DNA of 64,000 bases from Cohnella sp. GbtcB17 (GTDB taxonomy: Bacteria > Bacillota > Bacilli > Paenibacillales > Paenibacillaceae). A program made the position numbers and the translations under genes. Each line of letters opens with the position of its first letter. The stretch's first letter is position 1. The notes beneath the pieces are model-generated. The model did no database searches. It had not been told where the DNA came from and saw nothing but the letters and a program-made list of their open reading frames with translations. This document shows, piece by piece, positions 27,726 to 35,337 of this stretch. Where the stretch lies: the NCBI RefSeq assembly GCF_019091135.1, contig NZ_JAGXJW010000024.1, positions 45,599 through 109,598 of the forward strand, in the 5' to 3' direction.

Positions 27726-28025
27726 ATGATTTATCGTAGGAAGACATACAAAATTGACTTACAAATCCTTCTTGATTTTAACGAACATTTTAATCAAACA
27801 CTCTTACCTGCACAATTTAGACAAGCTAAAAGAGGAATTTATAGAGACAACAGTTCCGCGAGAATCGACTATTCTTACGTAATAATTAATTATCAACCTT
27901 CAGTTAAGCTATCGGAGAACGATAGTTCAATAAGGACACGAAGGGAGCGAACGGATCCGAAAACAAAACCAAGGAGACTACAACATGAACTCTACTATAT
28001 ACAAATGCTTCCATCAGATGCATGA
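27726..28025 (+). pseudogene. Possible NIPSNAP-like gene remnant
   Basis: The first 40 residues (MIYRRKTYKIDLQILLDFNE, then HFNQTLLPAQFRQAKRG) resemble the start of small NIPSNAP/DUF-type proteins of Bacillales. The remaining 60 residues (YVIINYQPSVKLSEND onward) lose the expected pattern and run into polar low-complexity sequence. I read it as a 5' remnant fused to unrelated sequence. A longer in-frame start exists at 27654. Homology is judged from memory only. Confidence 0.35.
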
Positions 28026-28170
28026 TCGCCCTCGGATATTCGAGCACGACGCGACGCGGATCTTTCAAGTCGATCGCTCCCTGAATGGCGTCGTCGGCAA
28101 ACTGCAGGAAGCGGAATTTTCCCGTCTTCCGTACAATTCGTTCGTATCGAGCGGAAATGGAAATCATCAT
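28003..28170 (-). pseudogene. Fragment of a spermidine-synthase-like gene
   Basis: On the minus strand, about 47 residues read YERIVRKTGKFRFLQFADDA, IQGAIDLKDPRRVVLEYPRA, IMHLMEA. That matches the early part of Bacillales spermidine-synthase-like methyltransferases (usual pattern FRFLQFS-x-x-AVQGA-x-DL-x-P-x-R-x-VLEYPRAI-x-H). The usual N terminus is missing upstream, and the frame becomes unrelated right after LMEA, so the catalytic Rossmann fold is absent. It is a relic truncated at both ends. Confidence 0.5.
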
Positions 28171-28322
28171 CTGGTTCGGAAGCCTTATCCATTGGTAGGA
28201 CCGTCCATGCTATAATCGAACCGATCGAACAGGCAACAAGATTCGGCTGGCCGCTGCGCCGTACTTACAGAATCCAGTCATCTACGTTCCGGTCGGCTCT
28301 CAGCCCATAAGGGGGACGCGTA

Positions 28323-30191
28323 ATGAGGTTCACTCGCTCCGGGCAGGACAAGACGCACGAGCAGTTCACGGGAAGCCGTCATTCCGCCCAAACGGCGCAT
28401 ATCGATGAAACGGGGGGACCCTTACGACAATCTTTTTCGGCCGGAGGTTCGTCTTATGCGCCTTCACCGTCCGCGCCTTCCTCGCCAGGGAAGCTGCTGC
28501 AACTGCAGCGGGCGATCGGCAATCAGGCGGTGCGGGGCCTCGTGTCGGGGAATGCGAATCCATCCGGTCCGGTCATTCAGCGCAAGCCGGTTCCAGTTGA
28601 GGGGATGCCCGACCTGTATATGGACGATCAGACCAACGAGACATACGAGCTCATCTCCAACGACAACTTGCTCGGCGGCCGGCTGAGGCTGCGCAGGACG
28701 CGGGACGGAGCGGAGTTTTACTATTATGAGCGCAGGGACGTGTACCGCACGGCGGAACAGGAGGAACTCGCGCAGAAACGCATACAGTATTACGCCAATC
28801 TGCCCGACAAGAAAACGGACGAACCGAAGCAGGACGCTTCCAAATCGAAATCCGGACCTTCGATGGCTGCCAAAGGCTTGCGTCCGTTCGACCCGAAGAA
28901 TTTCCATTCCATGAGCGACTTTCGCAAGGATGACGATAACGGCAAGGGAGACGGGAAAGGCGGCGGGCGACGGGGCGGCGTGATGAATCGAAACGGCAAC
29001 GGATCCGAGACGATGCTCGAACCGCCCTCCGAGGATGGAAAGCAGCCGGGGCCGTCCACCGAGGGACTTCATCTCGTGCTGAAGCTGCGCGGCCAGGGTT
29101 CGGAGGGAACCGGGGCGACCGTTGCGGAAACGGGTCAGGCTCCGAAAGACGGCGGCATGCAGGAGACGCAGCCCGAATCGATTCTCGAACCCGGCACGGA
29201 AACGAGCGGAACGCCGGTACCGGACGTCGTGCCGATGAAGCAGACCACCGGACAGGACGAGAAGGAACCGAAATCCGACGATACCGCGATCGGCGGCGTG
29301 CCCGAACCGTCCGCCCCGCAAGGCGAGCTTCCCGAGTCCGGCTACTCCGAGGAGCTGAAGCCGTTCCGTTCCGAGCGGGAGAACAGCCACGACGAGATGA
29401 TCAAGGGCTACCGCAAAGCGCAGACAGAGGCGCTGATTCAATACGGCAACAAGCAGAAGCAGGCGCGGGACGAGCAAGCCGCCAAGGAGCGGATCGAAGA
29501 TGAACTGCGCAGGGCGGAAGAGAAGCTGAAGCAGGAAGCCGAGATGAAGCGCAAGGAAACGCAGGCAGAGCTGTACCTGCTGATCAACCGGCTGCGCGAG
29601 CTGCTTCAGAAGATCGCTTACCGCGAAGGCTACGATTATTTGTACGAGAAGATCAAAAAGCTGGAGGCGATGATGGACGCGGCCGGCGGATCCGGCACGA
29701 AGAACGAATCGCTGGCGCGGATGAAATCTTATTTGCATGGCGAGATCGGCAAAGCGAAGAAGCTGCTCTTTTCGCTGGAGAACAAGTCGGAGGACGTCTC
29801 GGACGAGGAAGAGGGTAGCGACATCGAAGTGATCATCAGCCCGTCCATGACCGGGTGGGAAGGCTCGGTCGATCATAACGCGCAGGCGGCCGTCAACCAG
29901 GCCATTCACGACATTCAGGCGGGAGGCATAACGTTTGCCCAAGGACAGTTCCATTACAATCTGTCCGTCAACGGCCACATGCAGGGCAATCTGGTGAAGG
30001 TGTATATCGATCAGGCGACGATGGGCGGCGGCACGACGCTTCGCGCCATCTTCCGGCTGCGGCGGAGCCCGGGCGGCAAAATCGTCGTCAAGCTGATCGC
30101 GATCATCAATGAGCACGGCGCGAAAGGCAAAACGTACGACACGCTCCACGGCAACGCCAAGGATCAGGTGAACGACGACGAGATGAATTGA
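28323..30191 (+). CDS. Orphan polymorphic-toxin/eCIS-effector-like protein
   Basis: 622 residues without a signal peptide. Residues 57-90 carry LLQLQRAIGNQAVRGL followed by a spacer and VIQRK. This is the recurrent N-terminal motif of DUF4157-type and extracellular-contractile-injection-system cargo proteins (LQR-x-IGNQAV-x-x-L...IQR). The middle (about 150-360) is disordered, rich in Gly, Pro, Glu and Lys. Residues 340-500 are a charged coiled coil (QAKERIEDELRRAEEKLKQE type). The C-terminal domain (about 515-622; VDHNAQAAVNQAIHDIQAGG, TTLRAIFRLRRSPGGKIVVK) is a compact unknown that could be the effector. No injection-system genes or obvious immunity gene lie nearby. The ATG follows AAGGGGGACGCGTA. 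Confidence 0.65.
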   Translation: MRFTRSGQDKTHEQFTGSRHSAQTAHIDETGGPLRQSFSAGGSSYAPSPSAPSSPGKLLQLQRAIGNQAVRGLVSGNANPSGPVIQRKPVPVEGMPDLYMDDQTNETYELISNDNLLGGRLRLRRTRDGAEFYYYERRDVYRTAEQEELAQKRIQYYANLPDKKTDEPKQDASKSKSGPSMAAKGLRPFDPKNFHSMSDFRKDDDNGKGDGKGGGRRGGVMNRNGNGSETMLEPPSEDGKQPGPSTEGLHLVLKLRGQGSEGTGATVAETGQAPKDGGMQETQPESILEPGTETSGTPVPDVVPMKQTTGQDEKEPKSDDTAIGGVPEPSAPQGELPESGYSEELKPFRSERENSHDEMIKGYRKAQTEALIQYGNKQKQARDEQAAKERIEDELRRAEEKLKQEAEMKRKETQAELYLLINRLRELLQKIAYREGYDYLYEKIKKLEAMMDAAGGSGTKNESLARMKSYLHGEIGKAKKLLFSLENKSEDVSDEEEGSDIEVIISPSMTGWEGSVDHNAQAAVNQAIHDIQAGGITFAQGQFHYNLSVNGHMQGNLVKVYIDQATMGGGTTLRAIFRLRRSPGGKIVVKLIAIINEHGAKGKTYDTLHGNAKDQVNDDEMN

Positions 30192-30206
30192 CGGGAACAG
30201 CGCGAC

Positions 30207-30246
30207 TAGGCCCATTCTGCCGACAGACGGGCCTATTTCTTTTTTG
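30207..30246 (+). terminator. Intrinsic terminator after the effector-like gene
   Basis: TAGGCCC and GGGCCTA pair around a 15-base loop and run into TTTCTTTTTT, 16 bases past the stop codon. Confidence 0.8.
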
Positions 30247-30362
30247 CGAGGCATGCCGCTCTCCTCCACGCGCTTTTTCCATTAATGTAACAAAAGTGAA
30301 ACTATAATGAAACCCGTACCTCTCCTATAATGAAGCCAAATCGAGCATTTGAAAGGATGGAG

Positions 30363-31622
30363 ATGGCGGTGAGTATACATTCGTCCGTTCCGCTGCAATG
30401 TGCTGTAGAAGTATACGACGAAGCGGATATTGTCGTAGTGGGAGGAGGGCCTGCGGGCACGGCAGCGGCCATCAGCGGTGCTCGCTGCGGCAAAAAGGTT
30501 GTGCTCCTCGAGCACTCGGGACAGCTCGGCGGCATGGGGACTTTGGGAAATGTGAGCGTTTTTATGGGTGTCGGGAATGTGACGGGGATATACCGGGAAA
30601 TGGTGTCGGAGGTGTTGCCGGATCACCTGCCGCAATCGCACGAGGGCTCCATCTGGCCGCAATATTCGCCGTTCGAGCTGCGGCATTATCTCAACACAAA
30701 GCTTGAGCGGGAAGCCATCAAGGTTTACTATCATACGAGCTTCGTCGCTGCCGCGATGGAAGGCGACACGGTAACCGGGGTGATCGCGAATACGCGCCAG
30801 GGGCTGAAGGCGTTCCTCGGACGGACCGTGCTCGATTGCACCGGCGACGCCCGTGTGGCTCAGGACGCCGGCGTGCCCATTCGCACCGGACGAAGCGAAG
30901 ACGGGCTGACTCAGCCCATGACGCTCATGTTTATGATGCAAAACACCGGTAAGCCGGTGAAGCCCTATTTGCCGGACGACTGCTACTACTACGAGACGGT
31001 CGATGAACTCCCGCAAGGCCGCAATTTGTATTGGGAGCGCAACGACAATGGCACACTCCTCGTTAATATGACCCGGGTCAAAGGCAACGGCGCCATGATC
31101 GAGGATATTAATTTCGCGGAAAAGGAATCCCTTCGCCAGGTATTCTCCGTGGCCAACTACTTGCAGCGCAACGGCTTCGAGACGTATGTGCTGTCGCATG
31201 TGCCCGGTCAGGTCGGCGTCCGGGAGACGAACCAGATCGAAGGGCTCTATACGTTGACGGAGAACGATGTGACGGGTGGCCGGCGCTTCGAGGACGTCGT
31301 GGCGCAGACGAACTACGAGATCGACATACACAGCCCGGACGGCCGTAAAGGAACAGACGAACGCCACGTAAGCGGCTACGATATCCCGTACCGCTGCATG
31401 ATACCTATTAGCGTGAAGGGCTTGCTGGTCGCGGGGCGTTCGATATCGGCCACCCACGTCGCCATGTCGTCGATGCGCATTCAGGCGACGTGCTACGCGC
31501 TCGGTCAGGCCGCCGGTATCGCGGCCGCCTGTGCCATCGATGACGGCGTCGACCTCGCCCAGGTGCCAATCTCTAGACTGCATGAGCGAATGCAGGAGCA
31601 AGGCGTTAAGTTTCTAAAATAG
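30363..31622 (+). CDS. FAD-dependent oxidoreductase
   Basis: 419 residues. The N-terminal FAD-binding motif is ADIVVVGGGPAGTAAAISGA, followed by LLEHSGQLGGMGT. A second conserved nucleotide-site segment lies near the C terminus (GLLVAGRSISATHVAMSSMR, then GQAAGIAAA). This matches the FAD_oxidored family common in saccharide-degradation loci of Paenibacillus and Bacteroidetes; the substrate is unknown. In-frame ATGs at 30330 and 30357 precede 30363. The first lies inside a TATAAT sequence (30326-30331), probably the promoter. ATG 30363 has AAAGG at suitable spacing. The gene is monocistronic with its own terminator. Confidence 0.87.
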   Translation: MAVSIHSSVPLQCAVEVYDEADIVVVGGGPAGTAAAISGARCGKKVVLLEHSGQLGGMGTLGNVSVFMGVGNVTGIYREMVSEVLPDHLPQSHEGSIWPQYSPFELRHYLNTKLEREAIKVYYHTSFVAAAMEGDTVTGVIANTRQGLKAFLGRTVLDCTGDARVAQDAGVPIRTGRSEDGLTQPMTLMFMMQNTGKPVKPYLPDDCYYYETVDELPQGRNLYWERNDNGTLLVNMTRVKGNGAMIEDINFAEKESLRQVFSVANYLQRNGFETYVLSHVPGQVGVRETNQIEGLYTLTENDVTGGRRFEDVVAQTNYEIDIHSPDGRKGTDERHVSGYDIPYRCMIPISVKGLLVAGRSISATHVAMSSMRIQATCYALGQAAGIAAACAIDDGVDLAQVPISRLHERMQEQGVKFLK

Positions 31623-31633
31623 GGCGAGAAGAG

Positions 31634-31674
31634 AAGACCGTCAAGGAGCAGGCGCAGCTCCCGGCGGTCTTTTT
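31634..31674 (+). terminator. Intrinsic terminator of the flavoprotein gene
   Basis: AAGACCG-TC-AAGGAGC pairs with GCTCC-CGG-CGGTCTT and ends in TTTTT, 12 bases after the stop. Confidence 0.85.
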
Positions 31675-31731
31675 GCTATGGATGATGTGTATGGGCTCTT
31701 ACGGAATCGAAGAGTTCTTCATCTTCAAATG

Positions 31732-31769
31732 TTGACAATAATAAGCTATGTAACTATTATAGTTACATA
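31732..31769 (+). promoter_or_regulatory. Promoter and operator of the Rrf2-family regulator gene
   Basis: TTGACA (31732-31737), 17 bp, TATTAT (31755-31760) is a near-consensus sigma-A promoter. A perfect inverted repeat, TATGTAAC-N7-GTTACATA (31747-31769), covers the -10 element. The core GTAAC-N7-GTTAC recurs before the next gene, so this is probably the regulator's own operator. Confidence 0.75.
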
Positions 31770-31776
31770 AAGGGGG

Positions 31777-32214
31777 GTGAGCGAAGTCAAAATCAGCACC
31801 AGATTCTCTGTAGCGATTCATATACTGAGCATGTTGGCGATCGGTAAAAATACGATTTGTACGTCTGAGCTGTTTGCGAGCAGTGTAAACACAAATCCGG
31901 TAGTCATTCGTCGAATAACCGGTATGTTGAAAAAAGCAGGCTTCATCAATGTGAATTTAGGTTATGCGGGAACAACGCTTTTAAAGCCAGTTGACCAGAT
32001 AACCTTGCTTGACGTATATCGGGCGGTTGATGCTGTGAAAGAAGGGCGCCTGTTTCAGATTCATGAAGATACAGCACTGTCGTGCATTGTTGGAGCTAAT
32101 ATTCAAAATGTTCTTGCGATTATATTTAAAAAAATTGAAATTTCTATGGAAGATGTTCTCGCCAGCTTCACTATACAAGATGTTGTTGATGATTTATTAA
32201 AAAAGGCACAGTAA
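31777..32214 (+). CDS. Rrf2-family transcriptional regulator (YwnA-like)
   Basis: 145 residues. The winged-helix N terminus has KISTRFSVAIHILSMLA, ASSVNTNPVVIRRITGMLKK (recognition region) and LLKPVDQITLLDVYRAVD, the standard Rrf2 layout. The three-cysteine cluster of iron-sulfur members (IscR, NsrR) is absent; single cysteines occur at about 28 and 96, so redox or electrophile sensing by cysteine is possible. The only usable start is GTG 31777, very close to AAGGGGGG, so initiation may be weak. It sits under its own operator and 77 bp before an NmrA-family gene, an arrangement like ywnA-ywnB of Bacillus. Confidence 0.85.
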   Translation: MSEVKISTRFSVAIHILSMLAIGKNTICTSELFASSVNTNPVVIRRITGMLKKAGFINVNLGYAGTTLLKPVDQITLLDVYRAVDAVKEGRLFQIHEDTALSCIVGANIQNVLAIIFKKIEISMEDVLASFTIQDVVDDLLKKAQ

Positions 32215-32232
32215 GACAAAGGCCTTTTTTTT
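32199..32232 (+). terminator. Intrinsic terminator of the Rrf2 regulator gene
   Basis: AAAAAAGGC within the last codons pairs with GCCTTTTTTTT just after the stop. It separates the regulator gene from the next gene, which has its own operator. Confidence 0.7.
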
Positions 32233-32239
32233 AGATCAA

Positions 32240-32270
32240 TATGTAACCGTAACGGTTCCAGTTACATATA
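32240..32270 (+). promoter_or_regulatory. Second Rrf2 operator, before the NmrA-family gene
   Basis: GTAACGGTTCCAGTTAC (32249-32265) has the same GTAAC-N7-GTTAC form as the site at 31750-31766. An extra TATGTAAC (32240-32247) overlaps it, and the right half extends to GTTACATA as in the first site. It lies 27 bp before the start codon, next to a TATAAA-like -10. Confidence 0.65.
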
Positions 32271-32291
32271 AAATTCAAAGGAGAAACTAAA

Positions 32292-33173
32292 ATGGGGAAA
32301 ATACTTATCACTGGAGCAACAGGTAATCTCGGCATCAGGACACTAGATCTTCTTCTTCAAAAAGTTCCGTCCAATCAGGTCGCTGTACTGGTACGTGATC
32401 CGGAATCTGAAAAGATAGAAAGATTTGTTAAGGAAGGTGTAGAAGTTCACCAGGGCGACTATTTTGATTATAACTCCCTTTTGCGGGCCTTTGATGGTGT
32501 TGAAAAAGTGATGCTCATTTCCGCGGTAGCATTTACCGACCGCAATACACAACATTTCAACGTCATCGCGGCTGCAAAGCAGGCTGGGGTTAAGCAGGTG
32601 ATCTACACGTCGATCATTCGAAAAGAAAATTCAAATCTTATTTTGCCCGAAGTAACGATGTCAGACTTATTTACTGAACAAACGCTTAGAGCATCCGGAT
32701 TAGACTATACCATTCTGCGGAATCCACCGTACCTTGAAACCTTGCATTCGTTTTATGGAGATGCGCTTAAAGCTGGCAGCGTGCGAGTCCCGGAGGGTAT
32801 CGGTAAAGTAGCCGCTGCATCTCTGGATGATTTGGCGGCCGCCAACGTAGCAGTTCTCACCCTAAACGGGCACGAAAATCATACATACAATTTAAGTGGC
32901 AGCGAGGGAAGCTCTTTTGCAGACATCGCTGAAGCCCTCTCGGAGATTAGCGAGAAAAATATCGCTTATGAGACCCTTAGCGAAAATGATTATCTTGAAG
33001 CCATGGGCATGCCTGCTTTTACAAATGATTTCTTATTGGGTTGGGTGCGAGCAGTCAACACTGGAGAATTCTCGGAAACGTCCGGGGATCTTGAACGCCT
33101 AATTGGCCGAAAACCAATGACATATAAGGAGTTCTTTAAAAAACAAATATCCATTTCTAAAGAGGAAGATTAA
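32292..33173 (+). CDS. NmrA/QorB-like NAD(P)-binding oxidoreductase
   Basis: 293 residues. The N-terminal dinucleotide motif is ILITGATGNLGIRTLDLLLQ, then LVRDPESEKIERFVKEGVEV and a GDYFDYNSLLRAFDGVEKVM segment typical of the NmrA/QorB group (quinone reductase 2-like atypical SDR). DYTILRNPPYLE replaces the usual YxxxK catalytic pair, as in family members that sense or reduce quinones. It is preceded by AAAGGAGAAACTAAA. The paired operator suggests the upstream regulator represses it until an electrophile or quinone is met (inference). GC content is below that of the flanking genes, suggesting acquisition as a two-gene cassette. Confidence 0.88.
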   Translation: MGKILITGATGNLGIRTLDLLLQKVPSNQVAVLVRDPESEKIERFVKEGVEVHQGDYFDYNSLLRAFDGVEKVMLISAVAFTDRNTQHFNVIAAAKQAGVKQVIYTSIIRKENSNLILPEVTMSDLFTEQTLRASGLDYTILRNPPYLETLHSFYGDALKAGSVRVPEGIGKVAAASLDDLAAANVAVLTLNGHENHTYNLSGSEGSSFADIAEALSEISEKNIAYETLSENDYLEAMGMPAFTNDFLLGWVRAVNTGEFSETSGDLERLIGRKPMTYKEFFKKQISISKEED

Positions 33174-33293
33174 AAGCTGGCATGTTACTAACTCTGCCCT
33201 GGAGATAAGCGCATACGGGCACTAACGTGGAATTTTGCATATGGCCGTGCATACAAATTATAGATTATACTCTCTCGTAGAGGAGAGGACGCC

Positions 33294-34136
33294 ATGAGAG
33301 TCGACGCTCACCAGCACTATTGGTCGATCGAGAGGACGGACTACGGGTGGCTGACGCCGGATAAAGGCGTTTTGTATCGGAACTATGGCCCTGAAGACCT
33401 TAAGCCGATATTGGCCCGATACGAATTCGATGCGACGATCGCCGTTCAAGCCGCCCCCTCGGTCGAGGAGACCTTGTATTTGCTTCGCTTGGGCGAAGCG
33501 GAGTCGACGTTGGCGGGTGTGGTAGGGTGGCTTGACCTGTCGAATCCGCGGCTGGAACGCGACTTCGTCAAGTTGCTGGAGCACCCGTTATTCGTCGGCA
33601 TACGCCCGATGATCCAGGATCTCCCCGACGGCTGGATCCTGCAGGATGCGGTTGTGGAAAATATCCGGATGCTTTCGGAGGCCGATTTTCCGATCGACCT
33701 CCAAGCGCGTCCGCGTCATCTCCCCAACCTGATCCGCTTGGCCGAGCGCGTGCCGAAGCTTCGCGCGGTCGTCGATCACCTGGCCAAGCCGGAAATCGAT
33801 CGCGGCGCCTGGCTGCCCTGGAGCGAGCGTTTTGCCGAATTAGCCGGTCACGAAGGAGTCTTTGCCAAAATATCCGGCTTTTCCGCAGAGCCCGGACGCG
33901 AGTGGGAGTTGGAGGAGGCCCGGCCTTATGTCCGCCACGCGCTGGAAGCGTTCGGTCCGGACCGGGTCATGTTCGGCAGCGACTGGCCGGTTTGCCTGGA
34001 GTCGTCTACCTACGATGCGGTTTTGCAAGCGACGGTCGATTTCGTTCCGGACAGTTGGACCGCAGTCAATCGCGACGCGTTATTCGGCAAGAACGCCGAG
34101 AAGTTTTATAAGCTAACCTTGGTTCCCGGCAAGTGA
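33294..34136 (+). CDS. Amidohydrolase (L-fuconolactonase / TIM-barrel lactonase type)
   Basis: 280 residues. The metal-site start is VDAHQHYWS (HxH), with conserved RPMIQDL, LPIDLQARP-like and VVDHLAKPEI segments. The C-terminal catalytic Asp is in MFGSDWPVCLESSTY. This is the PF04909 pattern of L-fucono-, L-rhamnono- and 4-sulfomuconolactonases, which hydrolyse sugar lactones. The ATG follows AGAGGAGAGGACGCC. The next gene, a serine hydrolase, starts 62 bp downstream on the same strand, so they may be cotranscribed. The sugar specificity cannot be assigned. Confidence 0.88.
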   Translation: MRVDAHQHYWSIERTDYGWLTPDKGVLYRNYGPEDLKPILARYEFDATIAVQAAPSVEETLYLLRLGEAESTLAGVVGWLDLSNPRLERDFVKLLEHPLFVGIRPMIQDLPDGWILQDAVVENIRMLSEADFPIDLQARPRHLPNLIRLAERVPKLRAVVDHLAKPEIDRGAWLPWSERFAELAGHEGVFAKISGFSAEPGREWELEEARPYVRHALEAFGPDRVMFGSDWPVCLESSTYDAVLQATVDFVPDSWTAVNRDALFGKNAEKFYKLTLVPGK

Positions 34137-34198
34137 CGTGACGAACGTGGAGCAGCAAGCGCATATGGCAATGATTCCGGTCCGGAGGAGTGGGGGAA

Positions 34199-35284
34199 AT
34201 GCAAGACATACAAGGCGCGATGCAAGACCTTTTGGAACAAAAGGTCGAGGAGGGAAGCGAGCGGGGTCTTCAGCTTGCCGTTTATTATCGGGGCGAGCTC
34301 ATCGTCGACGCTTATGCCGGGATCGCCGACCAAGCAAGCGGAAGAGCGGTCGATGGAAATACGCTTTTCCCGGTTTTCTCGACGACGAAGGGCGTCGTCG
34401 CTACCCTGATTCACCTGCTGGCCGAGCGGGGGCTGTTAAATTACGATACGAAAATCGCGGATATATGGCCCGAATTCGGCGTTAACGGCAAAGCGGATGC
34501 GACAATCGGGCATGCGCTTTACCATACGTCGGGAATTCCGCATATGCCGGCGGGGGTAACCGTCGCGGATGTAGGCGATTGGGACAAGATGTGCGAGGAA
34601 ATCGCAAGGCTGACTCCCCAATGGCCCCCGGGCGAGCATATGGAATATCACGCGATCACGTATGGCTGGATATTAGGCGAGGTAGCGCGGCGGATCGACG
34701 GGCGTCCGTTTTCGCAGATTCTCAAGGAAGACATTTGCGAACCCCTCGGCATAACGGACATGTACGTGGGCTTGCCGGAGGGAATGGAACATCGGGTGGC
34801 CGTTCTCGAAGAGCCTGGTTACGTTCAGCCAACCGAAGCCGCGGATGCTCTGCAGGCCATCCCCGCCTGGATCTGTCCGCTGCATGAGTGGATGAATACG
34901 CCGGCCGCCAGACGGGCATGCGTACCGGCCAGCAACGGCATCATGTCGGCCCGCGCGGCGGCCAGGCATTATGCCGCGCTGCTTCCCGGCGGGATCGACG
35001 GCGTCCAGCTGTTGCCGGATTCGCGTATGAAGGTCGCGACGGCGCCGTTAAGATTAAAAGACGGTGTTCCGTTGCCCAGAGGAATGGGCTATGGACTCGG
35101 GCAAGAGGGGAATATCATGGGCGACCGCCTTCAGGTATTCGGGCATGGCGGATATGGCGGCTCTATTGCGTTCGCCGATCCGGAGCTGGGGCTTGCCGTC
35201 GGTTTTACGAAAAATCTGTATTCCCAAAGCGATGCCGGCATGTCTATTATGGAGGAATTGAAAAGAAGAGTAGCCGGCTTGTGA
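34199..35284 (+). CDS. Serine beta-lactamase-fold hydrolase (EstB-like)
   Basis: 361 residues, class C beta-lactamase/esterase fold. The nucleophile motif SxxK is in FSTTKGVVATL (Ser about residue 61). The second motif is a tyrosine in MEYHAITYGW. The KTG-equivalent is HGGYGG near the C terminus (about 321). No signal peptide is visible, so it is a cytoplasmic esterase or peptidase rather than a penicillinase. GTG 34190 lies inside the GGAGGAG site; ATG 34199 is preferred. It follows the lactonase gene closely. Confidence 0.87.
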   Translation: MQDIQGAMQDLLEQKVEEGSERGLQLAVYYRGELIVDAYAGIADQASGRAVDGNTLFPVFSTTKGVVATLIHLLAERGLLNYDTKIADIWPEFGVNGKADATIGHALYHTSGIPHMPAGVTVADVGDWDKMCEEIARLTPQWPPGEHMEYHAITYGWILGEVARRIDGRPFSQILKEDICEPLGITDMYVGLPEGMEHRVAVLEEPGYVQPTEAADALQAIPAWICPLHEWMNTPAARRACVPASNGIMSARAAARHYAALLPGGIDGVQLLPDSRMKVATAPLRLKDGVPLPRGMGYGLGQEGNIMGDRLQVFGHGGYGGSIAFADPELGLAVGFTKNLYSQSDAGMSIMEELKRRVAGL

Positions 35285-35291
35285 AGTCAAA

Positions 35292-35323
35292 CAAGAGGAG
35301 ACGGGAAAAACCGCCTCCTCTTG
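35292..35323. terminator. Hairpin between convergent genes
   Basis: CAAGAGGAG-ACGG pairs with CCG-CCTCCTCTTG around AAAAA, between the hydrolase stop and the convergent lyase gene. The T-run is short, so it is probably a moderate terminator. Confidence 0.6.
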
Positions 35324-35337
35324 CTCTATTTAGACGG

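Larger units (their letters stand above)
27567..28322. other. AT-rich interval with two gene relics
   Basis: Between the lyase terminator and the eCIS-effector-like gene no intact conserved gene is seen. GC content falls sharply at about 27570-27990. It holds a short NIPSNAP-like reading frame and, on the minus strand, a fragment of a spermidine-synthase-like gene. The last 100 bases before 28323 are leader sequence. Confidence 0.55.
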
